64,000 nucleotides of DNA. It comes from Macrosoma leucophasiata (Eukaryota; Arthropoda; Insecta; Lepidoptera; Hedylidae). Under the pieces are notes generated by a model, which saw nothing but the letters and a program-made list of their open reading frames with translations, ran no database searches and was not told where the DNA came from. The translations under genes and the position numbers were made by a program. Shown here piece after piece: positions 23,429-35,160 of this stretch. The DNA lies in assembly GCA_036365455.1 (NCBI GenBank), contig JAWQUS010000009.1, positions 2,820,001 to 2,884,000 of the forward strand, given 5' to 3'. Every line of letters begins with the position of its first letter. Positions within the stretch are counted from its first letter, which is position 1.

Positions 23429-24726
23429 ATAGGTTGGGGAAAAAGTCTTTTCGCATTATAGTATGTATGAACTTGTAATAAAATCTCTTTGGCTGTAGTA
23501 TTTGTATCTGGCTGGTTTTGGTATCATTGAAAGTTAAAATTTTAAAGAACATAATTCCAAATTCAAATTAGACGAATGTGTGATTTTCATTTGTTTTTCG
23601 TACTGTCAAGATGAGGGAATCTAATGAAGAAATTCGATACATTTTTGAATTTTACTACAAAAAAGGTAAAAATGCAACGCAAGCCGCGAAAAAAATTTGC
23701 GATGTTTATGGACCTAGTGCAGTGTCTGTGAGAGTAGCACAAATTTGGTTTAAGCGTTTTTAATCCGGAAATTTTGATGTCAAAGATGCACCTCGCTCTG
23801 GTCGCCCTATTACGGATAAAATGGATACCATTTTTGAAAAAGTGGAGCAAGATCGACATATCAGTAGTTACGACGTAGCTGAAGAACTGAGAATTGATCA
23901 CAAAACAGTTTTGGCGCATTTGAAAAAAGCTGGGTACAAAAAAAAGCTTGATATTTGGGTACCTCACGAGCTCACTGAAAGAAACCTGATGAACCGTGTA
24001 CTCATTTGTGATTCTTTATTACGACGTAATGAAACCGAATCATTTTTGAAGAAGCTGATAACTGGTGATGAAAAGTGGATCACGTACCACAAGAACGTGC
24101 GAAAAAGGTCGTGGTCAAAGGCCGGTCAGGCTTCACAGACTGTGGCGAAACCCGGGTTAACTCGCAATAAGGTGATGTTGTGTGTGTGGTGGGATTGGAA
24201 GGGCATTATTCATTATGAGCTATTACCACCAGGCAGGAATATCGATTCTGAACTCTACTGCGAACAACTGATGAGATTAAAGCAAGAAGTTGAGAGAAAG
24301 CGGCCGGAATTGATCAACAGAAGGGGTGTGGTGTTTCATCATGATAACGCTAGACCTCACACATCTATAGCCACTCAGCAAAAATTAAGAGAGTTTGGCT
24401 GGGAGGTGTTAATGCATCCGCCGTATAGTCCTGACCTTGCACCTTCAAATTTCCACCTGTTTCGGTCTCTTCAGAATTCTTTATGCAATGTTAGGTGGTT
24501 AACATCACGAGAGGACTGCCAAATCCACTTGTCGCGGTATTTTGATGAGAAGTCCCAAAATTTTTATAGCAATGGGATCATGTGAAGCATACCTACAAGA
24601 TGGCAAAAGGATATCGAACAAAATGGTACATACATACTCGTACTTTAGTTTAATTTAAATAAACTGTATTAAAAAATGTTTTGAATTATCTTAAAAAAAA
24701 GCGAAGAAACTTTTTCCCCAACCTAA
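23429..24726 (+). mobile_element. Mariner copy 1, defective (cecropia-like)
   Basis: The 1298-bp element is bounded by inverted repeats (ATAGGTTGGGGAAAAAGTC and, inverted, TTAGGTTGGGGAAAAAGTT) and a TA duplication on each side. The transposase reading frame starts at ATG 23611. It has a TAA at codon 51 (23761-23763), an extra tryptophan codon in the NVRWLTSRED region, and an early TGA at 24583-24585. The third catalytic residue, normally D in LAPSD, is AAT (N) at 24448-24450. It sits antisense in Nrg intron 2. Confidence 0.93.
23611..24585 (+). pseudogene. Mariner transposase pseudogene
   Basis: Codons 1-50 and 52-324 lie in one frame, separated by TAA 23761-23763. WVPHELTE, GDEKWITY and HHDNARPH are kept, while LAPSN replaces LAPSD. 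No active enzyme is expected even if the stop were read through. Confidence 0.9.
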
Positions 24727-25629
24727 TATATCCACTTTGTTACATTGTTCGAATCACTTTCAATGATGGAAATTGATCAAACTTGCGATAGGAATGCGGA
24801 GTTGGTAACCCTGCCATATGAGTTGCGTGACAGATTTTTAATCAATTAATGATTAGAACCCCTTTAATTAATATTTTTATCTTGCAGTAAAATGAACGTA
24901 GTCTGGCAAACGTCTCACACGTACCCCAACCACGCAATCAAAACCCGCAAGCATGTAATTGACGTACAACCACAACTCCGGAGATGTAAATTCAGAGCAA
25001 TGATAAAATACGGTAATTTGATCCACTCATGGCAAAGGGGATACATTCAATTAGACAAAACGACCTGACTGAGCGCTGTGCCCACTTGACGCTCAAATAG
25101 ACCGGTGTTAGTCTGCATATAGAGTACTAGGCGCGTATGAACCCCATCATTGCATTTTTAAGTAGTCGGTCGCTATTGTAGCGCTGTGGTACAGAATAGG
25201 TTAAAATTACTTCAGCCAATTCTAAATTCGGGTTACATATTTTATATTTTAACTAGGTTTTAGTTTCTTTTCCTTCAGAGGTAGGTTAAAAAAATAAAAC
25301 TTAAACAGAAGCATACCTACATTTATCCGAGCGAACACTATTGATTTGTGGATAAATTCATGTTTGCGCACTAGTCTAGTTATGGTATTTGGTCAGCGCA
25401 AGTTAGCTGATCCCATAAGTTATAGGACCTACATACATTATGTAAAACATTTGGCTAGACCAACCGACCTTGGCCGCTGCATGAATAGCCTTAATTTACG
25501 GTCACTGACCCTAATTACGATTTATGCGTAGTCGGCGCCAGAGAATCTTGGCTCGCGTCGGCGCTATTTATAATGAGAGCCGTAAACAAACGAAATACGC
25601 TGGAAGCCGATTAGCGAAAAGAGTGCTTA
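24727..25629. other. Nrg intron 2; nothing recognised
   Basis: No coding frame, repeat or RNA gene was recognised. Confidence 0.5.
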
Positions 25630-25910
25630 GTCTGCATTAATTAAGAAAGAAAGAAAAGAAAGAAAGAAAAATATATTTATTTGGACAATTTAGACAGTAA
25701 AAAACAAAACATAAAAAGTAAAAGATATAAAACAAAAAAAAGAACTTATACAAAAACAAATCTTAATTAATAAAATGTCCAAAAGGGTCCCCCCAACTCA
25801 GCATTGTGCCGGATTAATAACCCGGCGCTGGTATAATGTTGGGGCCTTAAGTGTGAACCACGGATGCCCAACTGCAGCCAATAAAATAAAATAAAACAAA
25901 AAAAAAACAC
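25630..25910 (-). repeat. Retroelement 3' tail with GAAA microsatellite
   Basis: (GAAA)n at about 25645-25670 is followed by ATATATTTATTTGGACAATT and, further on, AGCATTGTGCCGGATTAATA and CCCGGCGCTGGTATAATG. The layout suggests the reverse of a retroelement 3' end with a CTTT-rich tail. The family is not named. Confidence 0.45.
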
Positions 25911-28318
25911 ATTACAAAAACAAAAAAGAAGAAAAAAAAAAACACTAAAACAACATTAAATTTAGATAATAATATAAAATAAGTACATACATAATAACCA
26001 TAAATTTATTACATAACGAAATTTTAAAAAAAGTATATATCATATTATAGATATAGATATATATAATTAAATAAAAATTAAAAATTAAATATGACATCAA
26101 TTATATATAACAAATAGGCATGATCTGGTGTGCCGCGGCCGTGTGCGAGTGCCGTGCGTGGTGTGATGACGTCCATATTCCCCCCCCCCGGCCGCGAACC
26201 CGGAATTAATAGAGAAATGGGGTCTGAAATGCTTTAATTAGCATGTTAGCATAGGCGTTTGAGGCTGATTAAAATTTTGAAATCCTGGAGAAGTAACTTA
26301 CACTAGTAAGTTACTTCTCCAGGATTTCAAAATAGCTGTATACTATTTCGGTACCATAAATAAAGGGGCTAAAAAAACTAAAGCAAAAATATAGACCCCG
26401 AGCCAAAATTGCATGCTCCAATTCGGGATGGATTTTTTTTCCACATGAAGTATTGTATTGAAGGTATTAATGACTGGGGGATGGGAACTCTCTGCGCCTT
26501 GAGTGGGACACATCTAAGACCTGCACATGAAGTGCATTCTCGCAAACTGGTGACTACGAGTCTCACATTAGATCCTTCCGCTGCCCCGCCAAAATGTCGA
26601 TAGTCCATCATGGAATTATTATCATTCTGATATCTGACTTCTGCTTCAATAAATAAAAGGCACAGTGTCTGGCACAAATAGGTTATGAGATTTCGTGCCT
26701 CTAGGAAAGCGTTCTTGTCGGTCTGTGTTCCAGTTGAAATGACGATGGAGCCGTGGCACGAGAACGATATCGAATCGGCGCCAATAACATAAATTGACCA
26801 ACAATCGCCCGCAGCTACCTCCGCGCGTATTTGTAACGAGACTAGTAAAAAATCTACAAAGAACCAATCATTATGGGGTACCTTTACGGTGTACGTACAA
26901 AAACTATATTTTATAAGGTGTTATTATAATATATCTAGAGAGAATTCTTATTAATAGTCTATACGGAGACACAACTAGCCGACTATAATGTGTACAGGTA
27001 GGATAAATGGTAAATTAATGTAACTGTGTGTCATATTTTAGTCTTATCACTAGTAAAAAAGAACGATCAGCTTGTAGTTTATTGAGATCATGCATTAAAA
27101 GGCAAACTAGACTTGGTCATCCGAAATTCAACTCCAGATCGCCAGCGATTGTTGCGCCACGTTTTTTTTATATGAGGCATAAATTTATTGTTAGAGTAGA
27201 GAGACAAACCCTTTTTTAATTTTGTACAAAATGTATGACAAAAGTTGTAACCTAGAAGACGATTACTAAACGTAAGTCTAACTTAGAGAGTCGGCCCTTC
27301 GATTTAGGGCGATTACGCATTGCCTCCAACCTGTTCACCGGCCGAGTCTATTTCAGTCGCTCATCTAGCCGCACCCGATTTATGATTATAACGGAATGGA
27401 ATAATAGGAGTTGAATCATTGTTGAGAGGATATTCCTGACTAATCGTATACAAGCTAGCCTATTTTGCAACTCTTTGCAACAAAGTTTGCTCAAAAAGAA
27501 AGAATACAGAATACAATATTATTGTGTAACACTACTAATACTGTAACTTAAGCAAAAAAATTGACTGGTTGAATGCAATTTTAGATATGCCGCTTAATTT
27601 CTCCAAAGGATTTTATAATAAATCATCATCCATAACTAGTAATTGATCAAAATAATATATTTATTGTTTTCTTCGATTCCTGAGTTATAATGAAAATGGA
27701 TTACTTAAGATTGTTTTCTTCTTTTTAATGCCATCTCTATAATAATATTATTATGTATATTGTAATGACTGAGACGTAGCAAGAGAGACAACAGAGATAA
27801 CTCACGGTAAAGTTTTCGTCTCTTAATTAAAAGTCGCACCGTGGTTAAAATATCTTCAACAAACTATTTTTGAAGCTCTTTAAGGATTGAGTTGTGTAGT
27901 AGCATGAAGTTGTTTTTCGGTGAATAAGCTGTTAGTCTCGGTTATCGTTTGATTATGGTAATCAATCGTGGGTCTCTTTTGGCGATTTGGAAAATTTTGA
28001 CAATAGGATGGTCATTAACAACGTATCCCCACAAGTCCATTGGGTCTTGCGATGATGGCTATATGTATGTCTATCACTATGAAGTAGAAGGCCTGAGAGT
28101 TTTAAGACCGGCCTTTTTAGACTATAGGCTCAGTGATAGTAGGTTTTTTTTATTACTTTTTTTTCCTCGGCGTAACCTCATTTCTTCGGGATCAATTAGA
28201 TACGCTAAACTGAATATTTTTTAACACTCAGTATATTCAGGAAAATTTTATAATTATAACCAGCACGTATAAAAGCGCTAATACAACTATATACATGCGT
28301 TGGGCGTATCTATAGACC
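25911..28318. other. Nrg intron 2; A-rich tract, GC patch, one palindrome
   Basis: A-rich text runs to about 26100. A GC-rich patch (26125-26200, GCCGCGGCCGTGTGCGAG, C10) is followed by the palindrome at 26274-26333. The remainder is unassigned. Confidence 0.5.
26274..26333. repeat. Perfect 28-bp inverted repeat, 4-base loop
   Basis: Arms 26274-26301 and 26306-26333, loop ACTA, core GAAATCCTGGAGAAGTAACT. No repeat family was identified for the arm. Confidence 0.95.
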
Positions 28319-28684
28319 ACTAGCTGTTGCCCGCGGCTTCGCCCGCGTGGATGTCGTTTTATAATCCTGAATTTTCTTTGCTATAAACCTCACGGAGCCC
28401 GAGACTTTTCCAACGAATCCAAAACCGTGGAAATCGGTTCGTGCGTTCTGGAGTTATAGCGTCAGGAAGGAAAACCCGACTTATTTTTATATTATAGACT
28501 AGCTGTTGCCCGCGGCTTCGCCCGCGTGGATGTCGTTTTATAAATATTTTTTCCTGAATACCCTTTGCTATAAACCTCACGGAGCCCGAGACCTTTCCAA
28601 CGAATGTAAAACCGTGGAAATCGGTTCGTGCATTCTGGAGTTATAGCGTCAGGAAGGAAAATCCGACTTATTTTTATACTATAG
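28319..28684 (-). mobile_element. Two tandem Helitron 3' ends
   Basis: Copies at 28319-28496 and 28497-28684 both start ACTAGCTGTTGCCCGCGGC (the complement of the Helitron end GCCGCGGGCAACAGCTAGT). Both run to CGTCAGGAAGGAAAA..CCGACTTATTTTTAT. They are head-to-tail with a few substitutions and a small length difference. Confidence 0.7.
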
Positions 28685-30140
28685 ATAATAATGCGTTGCG
28701 TGCATCGGAGAACTCTCACCTTTACAAAACTTGCCCTGCAAGTTATTTAAATGGCCGTCATAATGATGATGATTTCCAATTACTAAAGACAAATTGACCT
28801 GGCTGCCCCGGGCAAGGGAAGTGTGAAAATATAAGAGGGCGGGTTCTATATCGGGAGCAGTAATAGGACATTTATTTACAACGACCCCTCGGTAGCTTGA
28901 CCGGTCTCCGAGGGTCATCATCGATTCGTTAGTGATCGAACAGGTATATGTGGTGCATACGTAATATACCTACATATATTGCAAATATTTATAAATCGAT
29001 GACGATACACCACATAATTTATTCAATCTAACGGCACGCCCTTTATTCCGTTTGGGAAACAACAAGCAATTCAAACAGTTGCTGTTTTTCCATAAAAATA
29101 GTTGCGCTGTAATGTTGCTTATGTATTAAACAATCACACCAGCTTTATGAATAAGAGTTTCGTATACACATAAATATTCAATATCTTGTATGTTTGCAAA
29201 ATGTCATGCAAAAAACATTAGTTAAATAACAGTGTCGCATATAACGGTGTGTTTCCGGGCTTTCTACGGGCCCTGTAGCGTGGCGCCCGCGCCGTCACGG
29301 CCCACCGACCGCTTCCCGACTCGATATCGTTACGTTAATTCTATGGAAATTATCTCATTATACGTATATTGGGAATTGGGAGAGGTTAAGTTGGCTCAAT
29401 TGAATTGTTCACGTAGCTCGAAATTTAAAGTAATGATAGAGATCAGAGAGGATGTTACTTCAATAAGCTATACTGCATATTCGTGTCCTGAATTTTAAAT
29501 GTGGAAAGTGTAGAGAAACTATTTAAAGAAGTTTTTAATGTTAATCATATTTTGCTTTTGGTGTATTACACTACAACATAGAAAATAATGTATGACCACT
29601 TAAAATTACTTAGGTCTCTTATCTTTTTCCAATATCGAAGTAGAGCGAAGTAGAGATTTGCGATTACTATACAGATTTGATAATTCAACTGAGATTGGCA
29701 GTTGTTTTTTTATGTCAAGAAAGTGGTTAACAGACGTGCAGTTCAAATTGCAGGTAAGTAAATACAGTTAACGTATAAATTTCTAAGTAAAAACTAGACG
29801 ACTGAATGCAGATGTAAATCAAGGTCCTAGTATAAAATCAACAAATAAAAATAAAAAAAGTTTCTATTTATGCGTTTAATTACTGTAATGTGTGATCGTG
29901 TGGCTAACTTAATTTCTATAACAGAGGCAAAACATCTTGGATCTCGAGGTTGGTACCGCATCTGCACCTCTCTTTTTTGTGTAGGCTACTTTATTCACTT
30001 ATTCGTCCTTGGGAATAGCACGCTTGTATACCACATTACTACATTAAAAAAAAGTTATATAATTGTTTTATATTATTTCGCATTAACACATGCTTGTGAA
30101 ATATATTTTATTTTTAAAGAAAAATGGAAAGAAAAATTTG
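28685..30140. other. Nrg intron 2; GC patch of unknown role
   Basis: 29252-29335 is GC-rich (GCCCTGTAGCGTGGCGCCCG) in an AT-rich setting and could be a non-coding exon or regulatory element. Nothing else is recognised. Confidence 0.4.
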
Positions 30141-30214
30141 ACTTCAGGCGAGACTCGAACTCGCGACCTACAGGGAATCTAGTCCAGCCGCTCTTCCAAT
30201 TGAGCTACTGAAGC
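30141..30214 (-). pseudogene. tRNA-like sequence, probably a tRNA pseudogene or SINE head
   Basis: The 74-nt stretch has a 7-bp acceptor stem (GCTTCAG with CTGAAGT, one G-T pair), D stem GCTC/GAGC, A box TAGCTCAATTGG, and a perfect T stem GCGAG/CTCGC around TTCGAGT. The anticodon arm does not pair properly and no anticodon can be named. A- and B-box promoters are intact. Confidence 0.55.
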
Positions 30215-32323
30215 CCTGCCCGATTTGTCAAATCTTTCCTTCACATCGCATCACCAAAAAAAAAAGTTATTTACTTTACAAAACTTTATGGGTGATAAAT
30301 AGTTGATGAGCATAAGCCACAGTACGTAAACAGGAAGTTTATGAACGAAACTTAATATCAAACGCACAACAAAAGAATCGCAAACAAAATAACCAGAGAC
30401 TAGCAATTGTATAGAAATTATAACTGGGGAAGGGAAATCATAAAAAAATATTGGTGAGAAGCACTTCGGAAGTCCATTAGCTCATCAAACATCAGAGTGA
30501 TGATTCAGTAAGAACGGAGATTTGCGAGGGTCGACGACACCCCATGCCTTTAGTTAGTCTATACCGTGCTCGAATGTTTTCAATGTAATATGATCTTACA
30601 GATTTAAAGGAAAGGGAAAGCCAAAAAATCGACTTTTCAGCCATAGCAACAGTTGAACGTGAGTTGAACATAAGATCTCCGGATGAATACGACGCGCCAA
30701 ACTGAGAACTGAGAACTACAATAGAACGTTGAAAACATTAAAATAAACATGTTGTTTACTTTGATATCATCAGCAGCATCAATATCCTCGTGTAGAATTC
30801 TCTTAAGCACTAGTGTTGCTAACTGAGAAATTGAGAGGCTGACAGACAATGCAGAGCTGGAACTAGCCATGCAAAGTTGAAAGGATCATGGCAAGATTAG
30901 AACAGAAAAATGAAAAAAAGGTACATCATAAAACAGCATGGAAATATTATTTAGTGAACCTAAACAACATTTCCTGATACTTAAAATATTTTTGACTCTC
31001 CGGAATAAAAAGTTTGAAATTGAACTTTAGTATGGAGTGCTTCTACTGTTGTTAGGAAAGACGATTTTTATTCCGGTGATTTAAAAACATTTTAAATACC
31101 AGAAAATGTTCTTTATGTTCCCTAGATAATAATTTCTAATCCGTTTTACCTTGTACCTTTTTCTAACTTTTTTTGTACAAATCAATGTATGAAACTTGCC
31201 ATGATTCTTTGGAATGTAGGTTTCTTCAAAAGTGTAAGGGGCGCAAACAGAAGATTTCCTGAAATTCCTATGAGGACGAGAATGATACGCGAACGATGTC
31301 GTGGGCAAAACTAGTATTGTGATAAAATAAAACAATATTTATGTCTACATGGTGTACACGTAGTCAGTTGTATTATTATACTTGCTTTTATAACCACTTG
31401 CTTCATAGACGGATGATAGATAAGTACGTAAATCAGTTGGGATTACTGTAAGATGAATATAATACAGACAGTTACAGACGACGAGGGATTTCGAGCAATT
31501 GTGAGGCTTTTACACAAATTGTGTTAATACATTAGCTTCAGTTATCAGTACGTGGGATCGGAATATTCGAATAGTAAATTCAGTAAATCTGAATTTTGAA
31601 GTTGACCTTATTATGCTTATTTGCATGTAATTACATGCAAATAAGCATAAGCTTGTAAATTGTGAACTTAGGTATATTCCCATGGATGGTAAGTGCGCAT
31701 CCAAATAAATATCTTTATAAGAAGAAGTCCTACTCTAAATGCGTTGTCAATTACATACCTAATTAATAGATGTAAGATTAGATTGAAGAGAAGATTTTGA
31801 CTCGGTTTTTTACCACCATAACTCTTTCACGTAAAGTAGGCACACTCTGCAAAAAACGGATGTTTCCTTCTACACAAAAATAAAAAAACACTTCACTCTA
31901 CATCACTCCAGAGAGACATGAATAACAAATGCACAAGGATAAAAGAATCAACATTTTGCAACTCGCTTACAAAACGCTGCATTTGCATGAAAGGGAAATC
32001 TGGGCGTATCGTCTGGCGGGGTGTTTCAGGGTGTCACCCCAACAAGGAACGGTGGCACCGCCCGGTGGCGCCATAAACACGGTTTCGTGACCTGTCCAAA
32101 TGCTGGTATTGCGGATTTGAAGTTTCGTGCTACTACACGCCACGTATGAGTAATAAAAATGGGATTCCGTAGGGGAAACAAAAGAAACAAACCAATTAAA
32201 GATAATTGGTTTTATTTATTACTTTACACTATTTTACCTTACATGAAAATGAATGCAGTTCACCATGTGAAGAGCACTTTTCAGTCTAGAGAGACTGCGA
32301 AAGTTTTGTTTTTCGAATGTAAA
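30215..32323. other. Nrg intron 2; one perfect palindrome
   Basis: No gene. The palindrome at 31611-31650 is the only structure recognised. Confidence 0.5.
31611..31650. repeat. Perfect 40-bp palindrome, no loop
   Basis: TTATGCTTATTTGCATGTAA is followed directly by its complement. Confidence 0.95.
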
Positions 32324-32334
32324 ATTGACTAGGT

Positions 32335-32639
32335 CAGCATCATCATGTCAGCTGAAAAATGTTCACTGCTGGACCAAAGCCTCCCCATAAGGGGGGATAT
32401 GCCATAATCGCCACGCTTGGCATGAGGATTGGCGATCGCAGTGGCGGCAGTTTTATCGCGGAACGCCGCTGCCCATCTTGCGTTATTGCACTTACCACCG
32501 CCCTATTGGAATGGTTTGAACGCCATTGTTCGGTTGACTGACTGCACTAGTGGAAGAATTCTATTTCAGTAGAAGAAAATTCTTCCGCTAGGGGGCGGTA
32601 GGGTCGTCACGTCCCGACTACTCCCGACGCCTAGTTATA
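32335..32639 (+). mobile_element. Family B retroposon with 11-bp target duplication
   Basis: ATTGACTAGGT occurs at 32324-32334 and 32640-32650. The 305-bp element contains CTGCTGGACCAAAGCCTCCC, CGCTTGGCATGAGGATTGGC and GGGTCGTCACGTCCCG, and an imperfect GGAAGAATT...AATTCTTCC pair. The text is typical of lepidopteran LINE 3' ends or their SINE partners. No ORF was seen. Confidence 0.7.
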
Positions 32640-33084
32640 ATTGACTAGGTATTTCGCCAATTTTAATAGCACCATGATTGATATAACTTTAGGAGTCTAC
32701 TAATGTAGGCACGGCTTATTGCAGGCCCAAAGAAGATCGTTCAGACCGAGAATCAATTAAAGCAAGCCTCAAGAGTGTCAATGCATCTGCATTTATTATG
32801 ACATCTGATTTCTATATACCAGTTGTTTACTGGCACTTATTATAATGTGGTAAAATCGTTTCATCAATGGTCCGATCAATAAGAGAGTAATCAAATCAAA
32901 ATGAATCGACAAGATGCGACATAACTCTTGTCCGTAATTCATAATAACAATGCAGGCGCTTCCCCTGTTGCGTCCGGTAGTTGATTGAATGGAAGCACTT
33001 ACGCGACGTACGGTAATCTCAAGATGTTTGTCTTCCTTCTACACTGGATTTCCTGCTGACCATACCGCGTTGTTATTTTGACTG

Positions 33085-33235
33085 TCCTATTATTAGGAAT
33101 GGTTTGACCGCCATTGTTCGGTTGACTAACTGCACTAATGGAAGAAGGCTCTTTCAGTAGAATAAAATTCTTCTGCTAGTGGGACATGGGGTCGTCACGT
33201 CCCGTCTCGACGCCAGGTCTAGTCAGGTTTTAAGT
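33085..33235 (+). repeat. Family B, 3' part
   Basis: GGAATGGTTTGACCGCCATT to GTCGTCACGTCCCG matches the end of the 32335 copy. Confidence 0.65.
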
Positions 33236-33451
33236 TAAGTGTTAGTGTAATTAAGTACCTATAGCAGTAGATGACCAATATTCCACTACAAAAAAAAATA
33301 CGCGAGAAAGATAATGTGTTCGCGTGCATCGCGCCCGCTTTGAAATTTGATTTCTTTCTTTCTGGCGCAAAGTTTACGCAGACAACTTCACTCCGTGCCA
33401 TTTGAATTTGGGCTACCATACATGGTAAAAAGTAACAATAGCGTAACTCAC

Positions 33452-33578
33452 TTGGGTGCAGGCTCGCCCTCGGCCTCGCACTCGATTATGAACGGCTTGT
33501 CCACCTCGCCGGGCTGTGCCACCTGGAACAGCAGCTCTTCCGCCGTCGGCTGCTTCACGATCCGCGGCGGCGACGTCA
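33452..33578 (-). CDS. Nrg: Neuroglian, coding exon 2 (first half of Ig1)
   Basis: This 127-nt exon has acceptor CGTACGCAG before 33578 and donor GTGAGT at 33446-33451. It encodes about 42 residues, from TSPPRIVKQP to EGEPAP, with the first conserved Ig cysteine in IIECEAEG. It enters in phase 1 and leaves in phase 2 (AA), which completes a lysine with the first base of exon 3. A shortened SINE-like repeat (33624-33818) begins only about 45 bp upstream of the acceptor. The frame, both splice sites and the protein similarity agree. Confidence 0.9.
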
Positions 33579-33623
33579 CTGCGTACGCGCAAAACACGTT
33601 AATGCTCGTAATAACCAAATTTA

Positions 33624-33818
33624 CTAGTGGTACAGCTCCAGTGACGGAGCTAAGGGCAGGCACTAGGTAGTGTTCAGTAGTGTTCAGCTTGGGCCCCAAA
33701 GTGTGCTAGAGATGATGCCCCAAGATGTGCTATCTAGGTATAATGAAATGTCTGGTATTCACTAACCATCAATGTAATGTGTACGCTTGTTTGGCACCTT
33801 CATGTGATATTAAAATTA
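33624..33818 (+). repeat. Family A repeat, internally deleted
   Basis: The head (CTCCAGTGACGGAGCT) and the tail (CATCAATGTAATGTGTACGC) are kept, but the middle is missing. It lies antisense about 45 bp from the Nrg exon 2 acceptor. Confidence 0.65.
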
Positions 33819-34467
33819 GAGGATTTAATATCTCATCATATAGGTATGAGTAAAAATAATAAGATCTCTCAAGAGAGAGAGACAGGTTTTTTTGATTTCA
33901 ATTGCACTCAACCGCAATGGATTATTGCAATGCGAAATTTGTAGAAATCTTAAATAAAAAAGGGGAACTCAAGGAATCTTTTTGGATGTTTATTTATATC
34001 ATTTATGTCTTAATTCAGAATTTTAAAAAAATAAATATAATATGTTGCTATACATGGGTATTATTTGTAGAGAAAAAATATTTTAAAGTTGGCACTAGGA
34101 AATTCCACTTGTTTCTCCATGGAACTTTTCTCATTATTTATGTACAAAAATGTGTGTTCTTTGCAATTCAAATACAGTTAGTAGAATGGAATAAAACTGC
34201 AAATCATACATCTCTGGTCAAGGGTAGTTGATATGCAGTTGCATTTGGTTTAATATCTACATACAGTTTGATTTACAGTCACTATGCAGTAAGTTGAAAC
34301 TGAATTGTAAGTATACTCATGCATTTTTGTCTGTGTGTTTATAATTGTATATATGCCATTGCTGATCCTTTGGGAAATTGATATAAGCTTATAGGAATAT
34401 GTTTATAAATATATTACTATCTATATAATAACAGGAGAGCACCAGTAAAGTATGTATGTATCTTCAC

Positions 34468-34560
34468 GCCAGGTCCCTAACGGGGTAGGCAGAGAGTGCA
34501 GAGCGCCAGATATTCCGGTCCTGACATACCTCTTGTACCTCATCTACCTTCATCATTGTA
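34468..34560 (-). repeat. LINE tail fragment ending in a snapback
   Basis: CCAGGTCCCTAACGGGGTAG to ACCTCATCTACCTTCATCA is the complement of the 22240-22346 text. Its last 30 bases are then repeated inverted. Confidence 0.7.
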
Positions 34561-34593
34561 CTTTACAATGATGAAGGTAGATGAGGTACAAGA
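34531..34593. repeat. Perfect 30-bp inverted repeat, 3-base loop
   Basis: Arms 34531-34560 and 34564-34593 with loop CTT. The left arm is the end of a LINE fragment. Confidence 0.95.
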
Positions 34594-34842
34594 AAAGTCT
34601 CAATAAAAACAGTCAAAAATTATATCATATTAAACCTTTTAAAATCATTGCATTAAAGTCTGCATGATCTGTTATTGATTGTACTTCTTTATCACCTCAT
34701 CAATACATCATTTTAATACCTGTGTTTACCACTAGTATGTTCATATTATTATTATACAGTGAAAGCATAGCAATAAGTGGAAAAGAGACCTTGCAACTGT
34801 AATTAATGGTTAATAGTGAAGATGCATGACTTTTATATTTTA

Positions 34843-34995
34843 CTAGCTGCCACGGCTTCGCCCGCGTGGATGTTTCACAGTCAGCTTTATCTCTGTACCA
34901 CATTTCATCAAAATCGGTTCCGTCGTTTGGATGTGAAAAAGTAACAGACAGACAGACACAGTTACTTTCGCATTTATAACATTAGTAGCGATAGT
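34843..34995 (-). repeat. Helitron-like 3' end fragment
   Basis: ACTAGCTGCCACGGCTTCGC, then CATCAAAATCGGTTCCGTCG and GACAGACAGACACAG follow the usual lepidopteran Helitron tail order. About 150 bp are left. Confidence 0.6.
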
Positions 34996-35044
34996 AGGGA
35001 CAATACTACCATGAGGGATATCATATAAATTTATTTCATATCAT

Positions 35045-35160
35045 CATATTAATATCATAAATGCGGAAGTTTGTATGTTTGTTTGTTACTCCTTCACGCA
35101 ATAACTGCTGAACCGATTTTCATGAAATTTGGCATGTAGGGGGGACGTACAAAAAAATAT
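35045..35160 (+). repeat. Helitron-like 5' internal fragment
   Basis: ATAACTGCTGAACCGATTTTCATGAAATTTGG is stock text of lepidopteran Helitron-derived repeats. Similar pieces are at 36607-36715 and 43085-43190. Confidence 0.45.

Noticed and set aside
23587..23967. Antisense 126-codon frame in mariner (also at 40073-40396 and 62296-62571)
   Set aside because: It is the complement of the transposase gene and recurs wherever mariner does.
30141..30214. Functional tRNA gene
   Set aside because: Acceptor, D and T stems pair, but the anticodon arm does not form and no anticodon can be read; kept only as a tRNA-like sequence.
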